Shown here one piece after another: positions 37,085 through 49,200 of a stretch of 64,000 bases of DNA; positions within the stretch are counted from its first letter, which is position 1, and each line of letters begins with the position of its first letter. The DNA comes from Polyodon spathula (taxonomy: Eukaryota; Chordata; Actinopteri; Acipenseriformes; Polyodontidae): assembly GCF_017654505.1 (NCBI RefSeq), contig NC_054548.1, positions 38,344,045 through 38,408,044 of the forward strand, read 5' to 3'. The position numbers and the translations under genes were made by a program. Under the pieces are notes generated by a model. That model worked only from the letters and a program-made list of their open reading frames with translations, made no database searches and was not told where the DNA came from.

Positions 37085-38038
37085 GCATCGGGCTATATAG
37101 CGGCCGCCCTTACAGCTCAGAGGTGAAGTGAGTACAGAAGCAGTAGGCACTGTATGAAATTTGTAAGACAAGACAATTAAACTGAACAAAAAACAAATAT
37201 GTCAGAGGAAATGCAGCAAAGTCTTCTTGGTGCACGGAAAAGAAGAAAAGTTTTTGGAGGAGGAGCTGAGAGTCCTTATGGTTGAGGTCCTTCAGCATGA
37301 AACGTAGTTATTAGGAAAAACCTCAGCCAACATCAGTTATGCTACAAAAGAGGCCATATGGTCCTCTATAGTGGAGAAAGCCATTGCTGTCGGTGTTACC
37401 AGGAGGATAGTCAACCAGGTGATGAAAAAGTAAAATTCAGCTATTAGGTCTAGGATGACCTGTGGAGTGCCCCTGGGTTTGAATATGTGTCTTCTCCATC
37501 TTGCCCTTCTCCTCTGAAGGTTTTCCTGCCCGCTCAACAAGAGCCAAACATTTCTGTGTCAGGAAGTGTATGACAGCAGCCACCCTGAGGCCAGTGACAG
37601 GTCTCTGAAGGTGTATGGGGTTTTATACAGCTCTCAATTACTCGCTTCTACAATGGTTTCCTCCTGGTAAGAGGAGGTGGAAAGTTTTTGGAGGGTCAGC
37701 AATTGCCCAAGTGCAAGGCTCAATCTTTACATCTCATTATGTTTGCATGCTCAGTGTTTTAGTATTCCAGATCCCTGCCTAATTCCATACTAATTTCATA
37801 ATTTGAATACATTTAAAAATCATTCAAATGGATTAAATGATGGCAAAGTGCTCATTGGATAGCGGTTACAGTACGGCGGGTGAAAAACATTCTTTATATA
37901 AGCCACATTTTTTAGTGGCCGCTAATGTCCCACTTTATGGCCGCTAAGCACGGTTTGAGTGTGCAAAGCGTAGATTTTGCTTGCAATATGTGTGCTTTGC
38001 AACCGCAAATCACTCTGTAAGTTCCTTACATCAGCCCC
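37085..38038 (+). mobile_element. PIF/Harbinger relic with Myb-like gene remains
   Basis: The right edge, CTTACATCAGCCCC, is the reverse complement of a Harbinger-like terminal repeat and resembles the start of the relic at 30255. Subterminal motifs rich in TTGCGG/GCAAAGC and GGCCGCTAA also look alike. The left edge is not certain; GGGCTATATAGCGGCCGCC near 37089 is the best candidate. A decayed Myb/SANT-like frame lies at 37199-37517. Confidence 0.5.
37199..37517 (+). pseudogene. Decayed Myb/SANT-like protein of a Harbinger element
   Basis: Harbinger elements usually carry a second gene for a Myb/SANT-like DNA-binding protein that helps move the transposase to the nucleus and the element ends. 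Here a start at 37199 gives MSEEMQQSLLGARKRRKVF. A frameshift then moves into a frame reading EEELRVLMVEVLQHET, stop, LLGKTSANISYATKEAIWSS, then VEKAIAVGVTRRIVNQVMKK and a second stop. The block ELRVL...VEVLQHE...LLGK with W in the third helix is the usual pattern of these proteins. One frameshift and two in-frame stops make it non-functional. Confidence 0.65.
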
Positions 38039-40247
38039 ATAATGTATACACAATGATGTGGATATACAATGTGAGTTTAGTTCAATAGAAACATGGACAT
38101 ACTGCACTATATTTCCATAGCATGTTGCCCATCATACAGATACATTTTTTTACACAGTTAAATTGTTACATTATGAGGCATTGCATAGTTTATACATACA
38201 CTATTACTATAGTACATATATTGTAGCAGCCTACAGCAGATCTGGTAATAGCAAACCCTTTCTAGAGCAGTAATCTTATTGCTTTGTCTAATACTTCTCA
38301 TTCCATGCTGCCTTCTTGTCCCCAAGAGACTTATTTGCTCTGCCTTCCCCTTGTCACTGGTTGCTAAAGCTCCCTGTTATGAGGAAGCAAAAATAAGCCT
38401 AGAGGCAGCGTAAGTAAATGCCAGGGCCTTCTGTTGGGCCCTATAAAATATGCACATGTCTTATGTAGAGAGTTGCTTTGTACTCTACAGACAGTGTTGC
38501 TGTGCTATTTACTCTGTCCCATTGCTAATCTGACAAGCTCCATCTGGTAAGCAGACCTTTCATACCATCTTAGTCACTACTGCTACATCTGCAAAGCAAA
38601 GTGGTAACTGGTGGCATCTGTCCACTAAAAGATAATGATCACTCAACTAGTTAACGTGATAGAAAATATACTGCCTCCTTGTTTGTAGTCGGCTATGTGA
38701 CACGAACATTTATGATGCCCATAAAACATTGAAACAAGGTTAGCAAAACCATCACGATTAGGTCACTCCTATTGAAAATGGCCTTACTTAGTTCTTGTTG
38801 GTATCTCTACTATGTTTTTCTTTTTTAAATAGCATGACTATTTATGTCATATAACTTCCGAACAACAGACTGTATGTGCTCTTCTGTAGAAATACCAAAA
38901 ATATTGTTAGTTTTTAACAGTCAAAAATCCGTACAGCCAACAATGTTGACAGATCCAATGTCACCATGGCAGCCAAAGTTTTATGCTCATTCCCATTGTT
39001 CTCATATTAAATAGAAGCATGCAGTCACAAGCACAATCATGCATCAGCCACCCTTTCATTGCAAAATAAAGTTGTATACCAGGTTTTCAATTTGTTATTG
39101 ATAGAAAAGGTGCTCGTATCTAGATTTTTGTGCTCTGTGTGTAGTGTTTCTTAAGCTTGCAATCTCTCAGAGGGTAAAAAACTCATGGCTGCCGCATGGT
39201 ACGTAAGGGAAATCAGCACAACAGGACTGTTAATTAGTGTAGCACAAATTCTGCCATAATGAACCCTAATTGCCTTGCTGTGGCAGCTACCAGAAGGTAA
39301 AGGCATGGTACCAGCCTGTCCACCAGTGGGTATGCCTAAAACATAAAGTTAAAGCTCCCTATAGGCATTAGAAACAAAGCACTGGAACAAATGAAAAAAA
39401 AAAAAAAAAAAGATCTGACTTTGCCTTAGACTAGGGGATCAAATTGCTTTAGACTGATTCCTGCAGTGAGTACTGGGGGTTTAATATTGGTCCTAGCGGT
39501 CCAGCTAAACCCCCTGTGACACTAAATAATCTATTTTAGTGAAGGAATTGATTCACAATGTGGAATACTTGTGTAATATTTAAATGGATCCTTGGTTGAG
39601 TTTAAAAGCCTTCATTTGTTTAAATTGAGCACACTAGAATAAAAAAGGTCCTGTATAATACAGCACAGAATCCTAGTCTGTTGGTTACACAAGTGCTTGA
39701 CATGCCATAGCTGTTTAAATTACAGTGATTTCTTCACAGCACTGGCATGAAAGGATGTAGGGTTGTATGTATTACAAAGTGCAGGGGTTACCAATTGAGG
39801 AACAAAACAGCTTGTAGGTGATTGGCAAGGAAAGACCTAGAAAATGCGTAATCTTTGCAGTCTGGTTTTCTGCAGTTACCTCATAAAAATCTTTCAGCTT
39901 TTTAAAACCAGATTACCTCCCCTGAGTGTAGACACACACAAACATACAACGTGTTTCACTAAAGGCACTCCCCTGGGCTACTTATGCCTGGGCAACCATA
40001 TTGTTGTTAAAGTGGTTCACATCTTTAGGGAACAAACTAATGCCCTACTGCAAAATGTCTTGTGTTTCCCTTAGTCGCAGCCACTGTAAGCAAACAAACA
40101 CAGAGCAAAGACTTGTCAAATAAACTGGTTGCAATGTCAAAAGTCTCTTAGTGTTTCAGACCCAACATATAAAGATAAGGAATGTAAATTGCTCCTAAAA
40201 GTGTTCTTTTGTACAATAAGAGTTTTAAGTAAGTGAAAATGCATATA
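38039..40247. other. Unassigned sequence
   Basis: No gene or clear transposon end was found. Confidence 0.35.
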
Positions 40248-40255
40248 GTCTAGTG

Positions 40256-40902
40256 CAGGGACATGCAACCTGCAACCCATGGGCAGAATGCAGTCTGTTT
40301 GTTGCCTGACTGAGGTCCAGTGTATTAATTCCATTGCACTTATGGATATGTCGTAAATATTTATTTTTACTTTGTTGACTTGCTTTTTCAATTTTTTTGC
40401 ATAAAAAGTCGCACACCATTGTAATTCATAATGGGGAGGGTAATTGCTTCTCATCAGCTTGTCTCCAACTAATTTTATGAGTCTTCCTCTCCTTTCTTAA
40501 ATGCACAAACCCATTGCATTAAAATAATCCATTCCCAACATAGGAGGCTTGTTGCTAGGGAGCTGACGTCACTGCCCTGTGACTTTTGCTACATTGCTGC
40601 CTGCTGAACAACTTGTCTGCTAAAATAAAAACAGCTTCAGCAAGTAAATATTTAATTTGTTTTGTATTATTAGTGCAATGCATGTGTATATGGTATAACA
40701 GTACAATATTAATGCTTTGTTTTTAATTGTTTTGTATAATTTTGTTTGTGATGTGTATCGTGCAGTACAAACTAAAATGAACATTAATCCTAATATTGCA
40801 GCTAAGGGTTAAACTCGGATTATTTTTTAGTTATGTGCAGCCCGCTATACACATTAGGTTAAACTAGTTTTCTGGATATAAAAATTTGGTTGCGCACACT
40901 TG
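40256..40902. mobile_element. hAT element, non-autonomous, perfect target duplication
   Basis: The octamer GTCTAGTG is found directly before the left end (40248-40255) and directly after the right end (40903-40910), a perfect 8-bp duplication that marks a hAT insertion. The left end CAGGGACATGCAACCTGCAA has the CAGGG...GCAACC layout of Charlie-type elements, and the right end GGTTGCGCACACTTG is its diverged inverse. The 647-bp body has no transposase frame. Confidence 0.85.
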
Positions 40903-40910
40903 GTCTAGTG

Positions 40911-42175
40911 GGATCTTGGACCAGAACCCACTGTTTACTATATGGTTATTAACCCAAACTCACTAGGTATTATGTGAGAGTATACAAGCAAAAACAAATT
41001 AAACATTTTATGGAGCAGGACTTTCTTTGAGTCTAAAAGTCCCAACCACTCTTTGGATATTGTTCAACTAACAGTGAAAGAGTGATTTACCATAGGAAGC
41101 AAGCATAATGTCGTATAAAACAATTTAATTGTAAAAAAAGCTATATTTTCTATAAAATAAATGTATAAAACCATATAACCGGTTTCCACTGCCAACAAGA
41201 CTGGAACATTTTAGCCCCTGTGATTCTGTCCAGAAATGCTACCAACTGATTTCCTTTTTTAAAGAGCTCAAATCCTAAACAATTTCATAATGACTCCAGG
41301 CAAATTAGAAAATCTTTTAGTTAGACCTGGCATGGACTAACCTCAATGCAGTAAATTTGTTAGAATGACTCTCTTTTTCCACTCCTTATTATATGGAATA
41401 AAAGACTTTTCATTGCTTTTTTTTTATATTGGCATCTTTGGGAGTTGAGGGAAAAAGGGAAAGTCTGGGTGGTCTGACACAGAGATGAATGAAAAGAGGT
41501 AAACAGTTCTACACAGAATACTATGACAATTGTTCCGCTCTCCACTGGGCAGATGGACGTTTGTCTCTTGTGTTGCAATTAAAAACCAAACTGCATTGCA
41601 GGTCTGACCTTGGACTAGGCTCATGACTTTTTTAATTCACTATTTCCTCTTTTTAAAATGGCACATTTCTGCTGTTTTTGTTGCCACGTTGTTCCATTTC
41701 TTCTTCTAGCAACACATTCACATTCTTTTCAACTGAGAGTGAGCTGTTAAACTAAAGTAGGATTTGTATATTTAAGGGTCTCATTGGTGAATATTTAAAA
41801 ACAAATGATATGTAGATATAAGGTACTAGGAACCCCGGGGTTAACGACACATACCAAATAATTCACTTTATAGTAATATCTATAAAATCATACTGCATGG
41901 TCAGTAGCTTAAATATTGTGGACCTAAAGGAACGACCTACTTTAACAGAACAAATAAAACACATCTATACAGTATTCCGTGATAAGACAAGAATGACATG
42001 ACTAAGAGTAAACATTTAACAGATCAATTGTAGGAACTTTCATGCTCTCGTACTGTCCCCTTAGCTTTGCACACTGTACAGGTTCAAAGTACATGTACTA
42101 TATCAGCAACTAGTATCACATTTCCATGAACCACATAACCCCGGTACGTGCTCAAGTTGCCCCCAACTACCCCCC
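40911..42175. other. Unassigned sequence
   Basis: No gene is supported. Confidence 0.35.
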
Positions 42176-43576
42176 ACCTCCGTTTCCATGTTTTTAAATG
42201 ACTCGAGTTGGCTACCAATTCGGACAGAAGCCCAATTCTCTGGTCCAATTTCACTCCTCGGGCTGGCCTGAATTCTAAAGTCTCAATTCGGGGTGGGAGG
42301 ATATTACATCAGTAAATGTCAATCAAAAATGTTGTAGAGGGTGGGAACAGACAGTATACCAGGACATTTTGGTTATTAAATTCGACAGATTTGCTACCTT
42401 GGGTGATTTTGATGGTTTCTGAATTGGCGTTTTGAGATTGGCAAGTTCACAAAGAAAAACACAACTCAGTTTTGCATTTATGCTTTTAATTCCAAAAACA
42501 TTCAATTAAATGTACTTGATGAAGTCAGTCTGCTAAAACAGTATCTCATTTACAGTAGCATATGTCACTGCAGCAACTCGGAGACCAACAAAGAAGGCCT
42601 CCTTTACTGTATTTATTGTTCTTATATAGACCTTAATTTCAAGGTAAACTTATGATAAGTATTTGCTGTCTTTAAGTTTTAAAACTTACCTGTGGTTCAC
42701 TACATAACCCAATGGAATGATTAGTATCATGAAGTAATTGTAGGACAGTATTGCCAAGTGTGAAAACTTTAACAATAAAGCCGAAATGAAAATGCTTTAT
42801 TTTGCTTCAAAATAATTCCAAACTGGTTAATAGACTAGCAAGCTCACTGGCTCAGTTTTATACAGTGCAAAAGTCATTTATTGTAATGTTTTGTTTATGG
42901 ACTTTGCGATAACTGCACGGTGGCTACTGTCTTCAGTAATACTTGTTGTATCGACAATAACAACCAAACATTTTGTTACAGGCTTTCTAACAAGTCTGGC
43001 ATAAGCAATTGTGTCTGCTACTTCATTAAACCCTTGTAAAAAAATCAAAAATAAACACAAAAATGCTTAACATAAAAAAGAACAGTCCTATCAGTAGCAG
43101 GTGCAGTTTACATTGCCTTTGGGTTTCTGATCGCATCAGATCAATTATAGATTTTTGTATATCCTTTGATGGAAATGTCCGGTCTAATTTTAATGTTTTC
43201 AAGCAAATTGGCTTCATCACTACCATTCTCATGGCCACTTTGTCATCTGACACATTATTTCCTATGTCCAGCTTTTCTTTTCCTGTTCTGCATACCAGTC
43301 TGCTAGAGGTACATGTACCGCGTGAAACAAATGTTAAAGAATATCTAGATGGTTTTAAATCATTGGCAATTTGACTGCAATACCGTGTACAACGAACGCA
43401 CGGCTTGACCTTTAACTTGAAAGTATTTCCTGCCCGACTCACATGATAACTTGGGTAACTCGGAAAACCATGGAAAAGCCTCCTTTTTCACCAACATCAA
43501 CTCGAGTTCTGGGAGAATTCTAGCCAATTCGAGCGCACTTGAGTTGACTGAAGTTGGCTGACCATGGAAACAAGGT
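42176..43576. mobile_element. Unclassified inverted-repeat DNA element
   Basis: The left end ACCTCCGTTTCCATG and the reversed right end ACCTTGTTTCCATG match. A subterminal block also matches: CTCGAGTTGGCTACCAATTC on the left and CTCGAATTGGCTAGAATTC on the right when reversed. No clear target duplication was found, so the superfamily is not assigned; a Harbinger- or ISL2EU-type element is possible. The body of about 1.4 kb contains the longest non-repetitive open frame in the window, on the minus strand. Confidence 0.5.
43026..43487 (-). CDS. Orphan open frame with C-terminal membrane segment
   Basis: Between stops the minus-strand frame gives about 153 codons. The first possible start in frame is a GTG at 43442, and no ATG is present near the front, so this may be an exon or a fragment. 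The sequence has paired cysteines (KPCVRCTRYC, then GTCTSSRLVC), a charged middle, and a strongly hydrophobic C-terminal stretch (LLLIGLFFFMLSIFVFIFDF) that would span a membrane. The next frame (42878-43060, ending SINKTLQ) looks protein-like and overlaps at a T run, so a single frameshift could once have joined them. I do not recognise a family. A chance open frame is quite possible. Confidence 0.25.
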   Translation of the reverse strand, partial: KRRLFHGFPSYPSYHVSRAGNTFKLKVKPCVRCTRYCSQIANDLKPSRYSLTFVSRGTCTSSRLVCRTGKEKLDIGNNVSDDKVAMRMVVMKPICLKTLKLDRTFPSKDIQKSIIDLMRSETQRQCKLHLLLIGLFFFMLSIFVFIFDFFTRV

Positions 43577-45231
43577 ATAACTAGTTTATATCAAACTGAA
43601 AAAAATATATATCAAACAGGTATTGTAGTTTGAATGTGGGTAATAAGATGAATTCAAAGGATATATGTGAATGCATGTTTTATACAATATAAACGTGTGA
43701 ATGTTTTTTGGCATATGATAATGTGTTTTAAAATTGAACTGAAATGCTTTTTACAGTTAATTCATTACATGATGTTGGTGCTAAGCATACATACTTTGTG
43801 TTTGTCTTCTTGTTCAGTTTTTGTGTTTCAGATGTTGTTGTTTTTGTTACTGTTCATATGAGTGTTGCTTCACAGCTGATTGCAATAAATTCTAATATAA
43901 GGACAAAAGTTATTTTTGTATCTACGAACAGTATACTTTTTTTCTAGGAAGTCAAGAGGAAAAGTAGCAGTATTTAAAAGCATATTTAAAGAATATAAGG
44001 ACATGGAAGACTTAATTCCACTGTATAGTATGCTACTTATACTCAACATATGTTGTACATGTCCCAATTGTTTTTTTAACTAGGTTCAATTTCCTTTAAT
44101 CATTCACACATTTTAATATATTTAAAAGAAAAAGTATGGAACACATTTAGTCTTGAGCAATACAAAGCTTTTTTTTTCTTTCTTCTTTTTCTTAAAATGA
44201 TAACAAAGTTAAGACTGGTCCCAACATGTTTCTGAAGGCTAGATTTCAAACATATAGAACTGCATATGGATTTTAAGGCTTCTGTGTTATTTATGGCTTC
44301 CTCTAAAAGCTCCAGTTAATTATAGTGTGTTAAGGTTATAAATTACATATTGTGTCGCTAAGGATATAATTAGGTCTATAAACTGGAACTAAAAATGAGC
44401 AGAGAAAAACTGATCATTCAGCTTCACATTCTGCCTGCTTGTTGATGTGGTTGCTTATATTCCAAGCAGTAAACCAGAACGCACTTGGCAATACAAGTAA
44501 TCCTTTTGAAGGCTAGAGACATATGCAGACACTCAAATACAATTCTAGAATCTAAATGGGAGTACAACATTTACTACATAAACAGAGTTAGCCATATCAC
44601 TTTAAATCTTCACTGTTAAGCAGTTATTATCTTTACAGTGGAGTTGCTGGGCACATGAGTTAAGCCTCTTTGGAAGATTCACACTTGGCAGGTGTACTTG
44701 CACTAATCTGTGGAAAAACAGAGGAGTGGGGGCCCCAAAGTCCTCCAACCAACATTGTACTTTAATCTCAAAGAAGAAAGCTTTCCTTGAGATGAACGGT
44801 GGCCATGCTGAGCAAAGATTTATTGTGTTGGATTACAGCACCTAATGTTTATAATTGTGGTGCCCATCATCTGATGTCTTCATCTGCCAGTCACTTTATA
44901 GCCACTGTATATGTTATTCTGTTTTGATTATCTTCAGAATGTTCTACATATTTTTAACCTACAGTAGAAGAAGTATTTATATCTTCTCCTACAATTAGAA
45001 GAATGCATGCAACTTTTATGAAACTCAAAAAGGAACAAAAAATGAAAAATAAGATTTGGCATTAAGCAATGTGAAATGTATTAAACTATACCATGTGATT
45101 ACTCTGTCACTATTGTCTACATATCAAAAATAATTAATATGAGTTTTCATATTTTTTTTTTAATACATTAAAATGCTTCCAAACCAAGACAAACCTTTTT
45201 TTTTTTCTCTTCTCTTACCATTGAATAACTA
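43577..45231. other. Unassigned sequence
   Basis: No gene is supported. Confidence 0.35.
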
Positions 45232-45568
45232 CAGCTATGGCCAAAAGTTTTGCATCATTTAGATTTTTAGGATGGAGACATAATTATGAAAAAAAAAAAA
45301 AAAAAAATTACATCATGTTATCAAAGAAACTACAAAATCATATAGCAAATGTCTACCAGAAGCCATAATAGTAGTACAGTATTCCATGTTAGATTTCTAA
45401 ATGTCACATTTTCCAATGTGTCAGTTTTTTCATTAAGAATACGGAAAACTACAAAGCAGGATGTAATTCAATATGTTAACATAACATTATTTTCAGCAGG
45501 TTTCATTCGACTTATGAAGCAAGATTAGTTAATTCTATAGGGTGAAGCAAAACTTTTGGCCATAGCTG
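45232..45568. mobile_element. Tc1-type MITE, copy 1
   Basis: The left end CAGCTATGGCCAAAAGTTTT and the right end AAAACTTTTGGCCATAGCTG are perfect inverses over 20 bases. TA flanks both (45230-45231 and 45569-45570). The 337-bp body has no coding capacity. The element at 58022-58417 is a second copy in the same orientation. Confidence 0.9.
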
Positions 45569-45642
45569 TAGAATAAAGTTAGGAGTAAATAGTATTTAAA
45601 TAGTATTTTAGCTTGTTTGCAAAATAGTTATGTCAAACATAT

Positions 45643-46247
45643 TGTCACAAAGACGACTGGAGTGGGGGACGTCCGACCAGAAACAGGAAAATAAACAAAG
45701 ACAGAGGTGGAGTTTGGTGGAGCTGAGCAAATGCTTTCGCTTAGCATTTAATAAATAAACAAACAGACAGAAAATAAACAGTTGTAACAATACAAAAATA
45801 GGACATGGCACATTCACCAAAATAAATAGACAAACAAAACGGACTAAACAAAACACGGTGAGCTTCTTTTACTTTATGTTATTATTAGTTTTATTCTCTT
45901 TAACTCCGTCTCCAATCCCGTTCTCCACTCACCGAACACACAACCCCGAGTGGGTGAAAACATGCAGCTTTTATGCGGCTGTAGCGAGACTCAATTGCTC
46001 AATCATTCAATTGGAGTCTCGGTACAACTACATGTGAATTAATAAAGTGCAATTTCCCGTGCTCACATATTATTACATTTTACTTGCATGTGAAGTGCTG
46101 TGCAATCCTCGTGCCTAAATACAAATATACATTTTAAACACTTGTGTTACACAGACCCGTTTATATCCCATGTACCAGTGTCTATACACCAACATTAACA
46201 CACAACAGATAACACAAAATACACACAGGGGCGGGCACTTTGCCACA
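45643..46247 (-). mobile_element. Solo LTR, minus strand
   Basis: On the minus strand the unit begins TGTGGCAAAGTGCC and ends CGTCTTTGTGACA. The ends form an imperfect inverted repeat (TGTGGCAAAG against TGTCACAAAG). The flanking pentamers CATAT (45638-45642) and CACAT (46248-46252) match at four of five positions. A TATA-like GCATAAAAGC lies near the middle and AATAAAA signals occur further along the same strand. Its TGTGGCA start is shared with the LTR at 36336, but the bodies differ. Confidence 0.75.
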
Positions 46248-49200
46248 CACATGCAACAGGTTTTTCCCCAACATTGTGATTTCCGGTAAATGTATTTTTT
46301 GAATTTTGCACTTGTATGTTGTATAGTTATTCACAACTCTTCCTCCAGAGCTGTGGAAAAAGCAACAATTTTTTTTCTTAATAATTAAGGGAAACAAAAT
46401 CCATGCAGCTGCCCTCGTGAAATTCTCATCTCTTTTGAATATCGGGCATATGGTTATCACTTATTTAACTAGCCTTAGGATTTCAAGTTTTTGTTATGTC
46501 ATTGTACTGTGCCTTTCTCATTAAACCTCCTGTTCATAACCTTGCTCCTCGTATGAAGCCTCAATTAATGATGTTTTGCCCTGGGGAGGCTACTAAAGAT
46601 AAACAGTCACCTACGAGGCTCATCTTGTAGGACAAAACAATTCTAAGGATACTTTGAACCGTTCAAGCTGGGAGTGAAATTGTGGCTTAGATGACTCATC
46701 TCTTTCAAGAATATCTGCATGAATCTGCAGCGGCTCCTGGCTTGATGCAGAACAGGCACACATTTATGTTTTTATGTTCCTGAAAAAACGCAGTACAAAC
46801 CACAAAGAAAGAGGCATCCAAAACACAGACAATGGGGCCGGCATTTTATATTATTCAGAGTTTTTCTACATACGGAGCCCATGCAGTATGCAAATAATAT
46901 CTAAGTATGCAAAGCTTACTAATTAAAAACATTAAAAACACTTCTTAATGAATGTTATGAAGAAGAAGAAAATAAAACCACGCAATCAGAAGTATTGGGA
47001 TAAGCCAGACCCTTTGCGAGTCATTAGTTTGGTATTTATTGCCGTACTTAGCAGGTCTCTGGTGCAACATGTGTTTACTGAATAAAGCCCATAGGGGTTC
47101 TGACAAGTGTGAGGAAGCCAGCATAGACAAATGATGCCTCCAGGGCTTCCCTACATATAACCCATCAGTCAAGGGTCAAGCCCCTGCACAAACTGAATGT
47201 ACTTTACATACCCATCTGCATCAATAAATGAATACTCCTCTCTTAGCTAGAGTAAGTGATCTGCTCCTGCGACAAGCAGCACCTCACCAGGAAAGATGAT
47301 GCTTTGTTTGTTTTTTGCTCCCTATCCTTTTTTATATTGACCTTCACCTCCACAGAAATAAGAGATGCAGTCTGCTTTAACTTGTGAATAATTAGCTAGC
47401 AGCACACAAGAGTCAATATGTGAACAATCTATTCCAACAGACGAGCCTTGTCTGTTTGTCTAGCTCATATTGCAAGCTCTTTTTCCTGTTACTTTTAAAA
47501 AAAAATACTGTAGTTTCAAAACAATACACAGCGATTGTGTGGTTCAAGTCTATCCATCGGTTACTTGGGCGTTACTGAGTGTCCAAATGCTTACAGGATA
47601 TTTTAGTAGGGTTCTGAATAGACAATGCTACAGCATTAATGAGCACACAATGAAACAGCAATCACTTTTACATTGTTTTAAAAACTAACCACTTAGTACA
47701 GAGATGTTTTAATATATAAAATTACAAAGAAACTGATACATTTATCAAATGAAGGTTTAGCATTCATTTTCAACATGTTTCTTAACCTGCAACTCTCATT
47801 GCATAGTATCACAGAAATAAGTCAAGCTATGGTCCTTCTATTGCTGGAAACTCTCACTGTTTTGTTTGTTATCTATTAAGCTAGATAACAAAATCTTCCA
47901 AAATGTCAATTTATGTACTTTAGATTTCCCTGCAATTGCTAGGTCTGGGAAGTGGTGACCTAAAATTACAGCTATGGGATGTTGATATGGGTAAAAAAAA
48001 AAAAAAACCTCAAATGACTCTGTGTTAAAGTATTGTGTAGCCTGGGTGCTGCCTTGATAACATTAACTGTGGCTCCCATTGACTCACATTTTATATTTCT
48101 GTCTCTAAATGGTAATAATTTGAAAATTTGATTAAACTTCCAGCTTAATTTTCTGCTGCACTACCGCCAACCTGCGATGCCACCAGTATGTGGAAGGCAG
48201 ATGGCACTTCAACTCATCAGCAGTGTAGGGGACCTGCACATTCTCAACCCCTAAAATTTAAATCTGTTTCATGTCAATCAAGTATGACAGCACTCCAATT
48301 CTTCCATGAGTTTTTTTTATTGCCGTACTTAGCAGGTCTCTGGTGCAACATGTATTTATTTTATTTTAGTCTAATGGCAGAAATAATCCACCTTATTAGG
48401 TTCCAAAAATATACAGGTAGGGGGAAGGAATCAGCTTCAGACTGCATTCATGTTTAAATAATAATAAAACATGTATGCTGATTATCATGTTCACTTGTAA
48501 ACCATGTTACAGTTATTTTGCATCCTTACCTTTAGGCCAGTTAGGATATGAATACAACACCAGTAACCAGAAACTGAGTGTACAATGGTTACTATTATTA
48601 GCATTTCATTGCTATCTATCAAGCCAGAATAAGAAGCAAAGGTTAAGATATTCTAAATTATGCATATTAAGCCCACGCGTTCAGATTTTGAAAGGAATAA
48701 TGAATACCACAATTAAGACACGATCAATATTGTTTGAAAGTTGGTCTAACACTGAAGTTAAAAGGGGATTGCAGCAAGCGAAGAAAGAAAGAACATCATC
48801 TCAAGGGCATGCATCTGTTGTTAAAAGCTAAGTTGGTGCATGTTTAATTTAGATTTAGTTGCCTAAACCACAGTTATGTCCTGAAGCAATGTAAATGATC
48901 CCAAAGTCTGCTTAAAATACTTCAACGTTTGTTCCAAGAACGGTTATAGAGGTACAAACAGTTGTAGATATCTATAAAAAGTGATTTTTCACAATCCAAA
49001 TTTTTCTGTATTTTTATTGTATGTAGTGGTGCTAATATAAGTGCGTTAATAGGTCATCCCAGACAAAAACCCTCAGCTGGATTGAGTTTAAGAGATGATG
49101 TATTTACTGTAAATCTGCCACTGTTAAGATCATTATATTAGACACAAATTAGTGTATTGGGGTTGGTTTGTTATTTTTGGGATGTTGTATTGCATTTAGT

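Noticed and set aside
48475..48831. 118-codon open frame on the plus strand
   Set aside because: Length is within chance expectation for AT-rich DNA of this size, and no motif or family is recognised.
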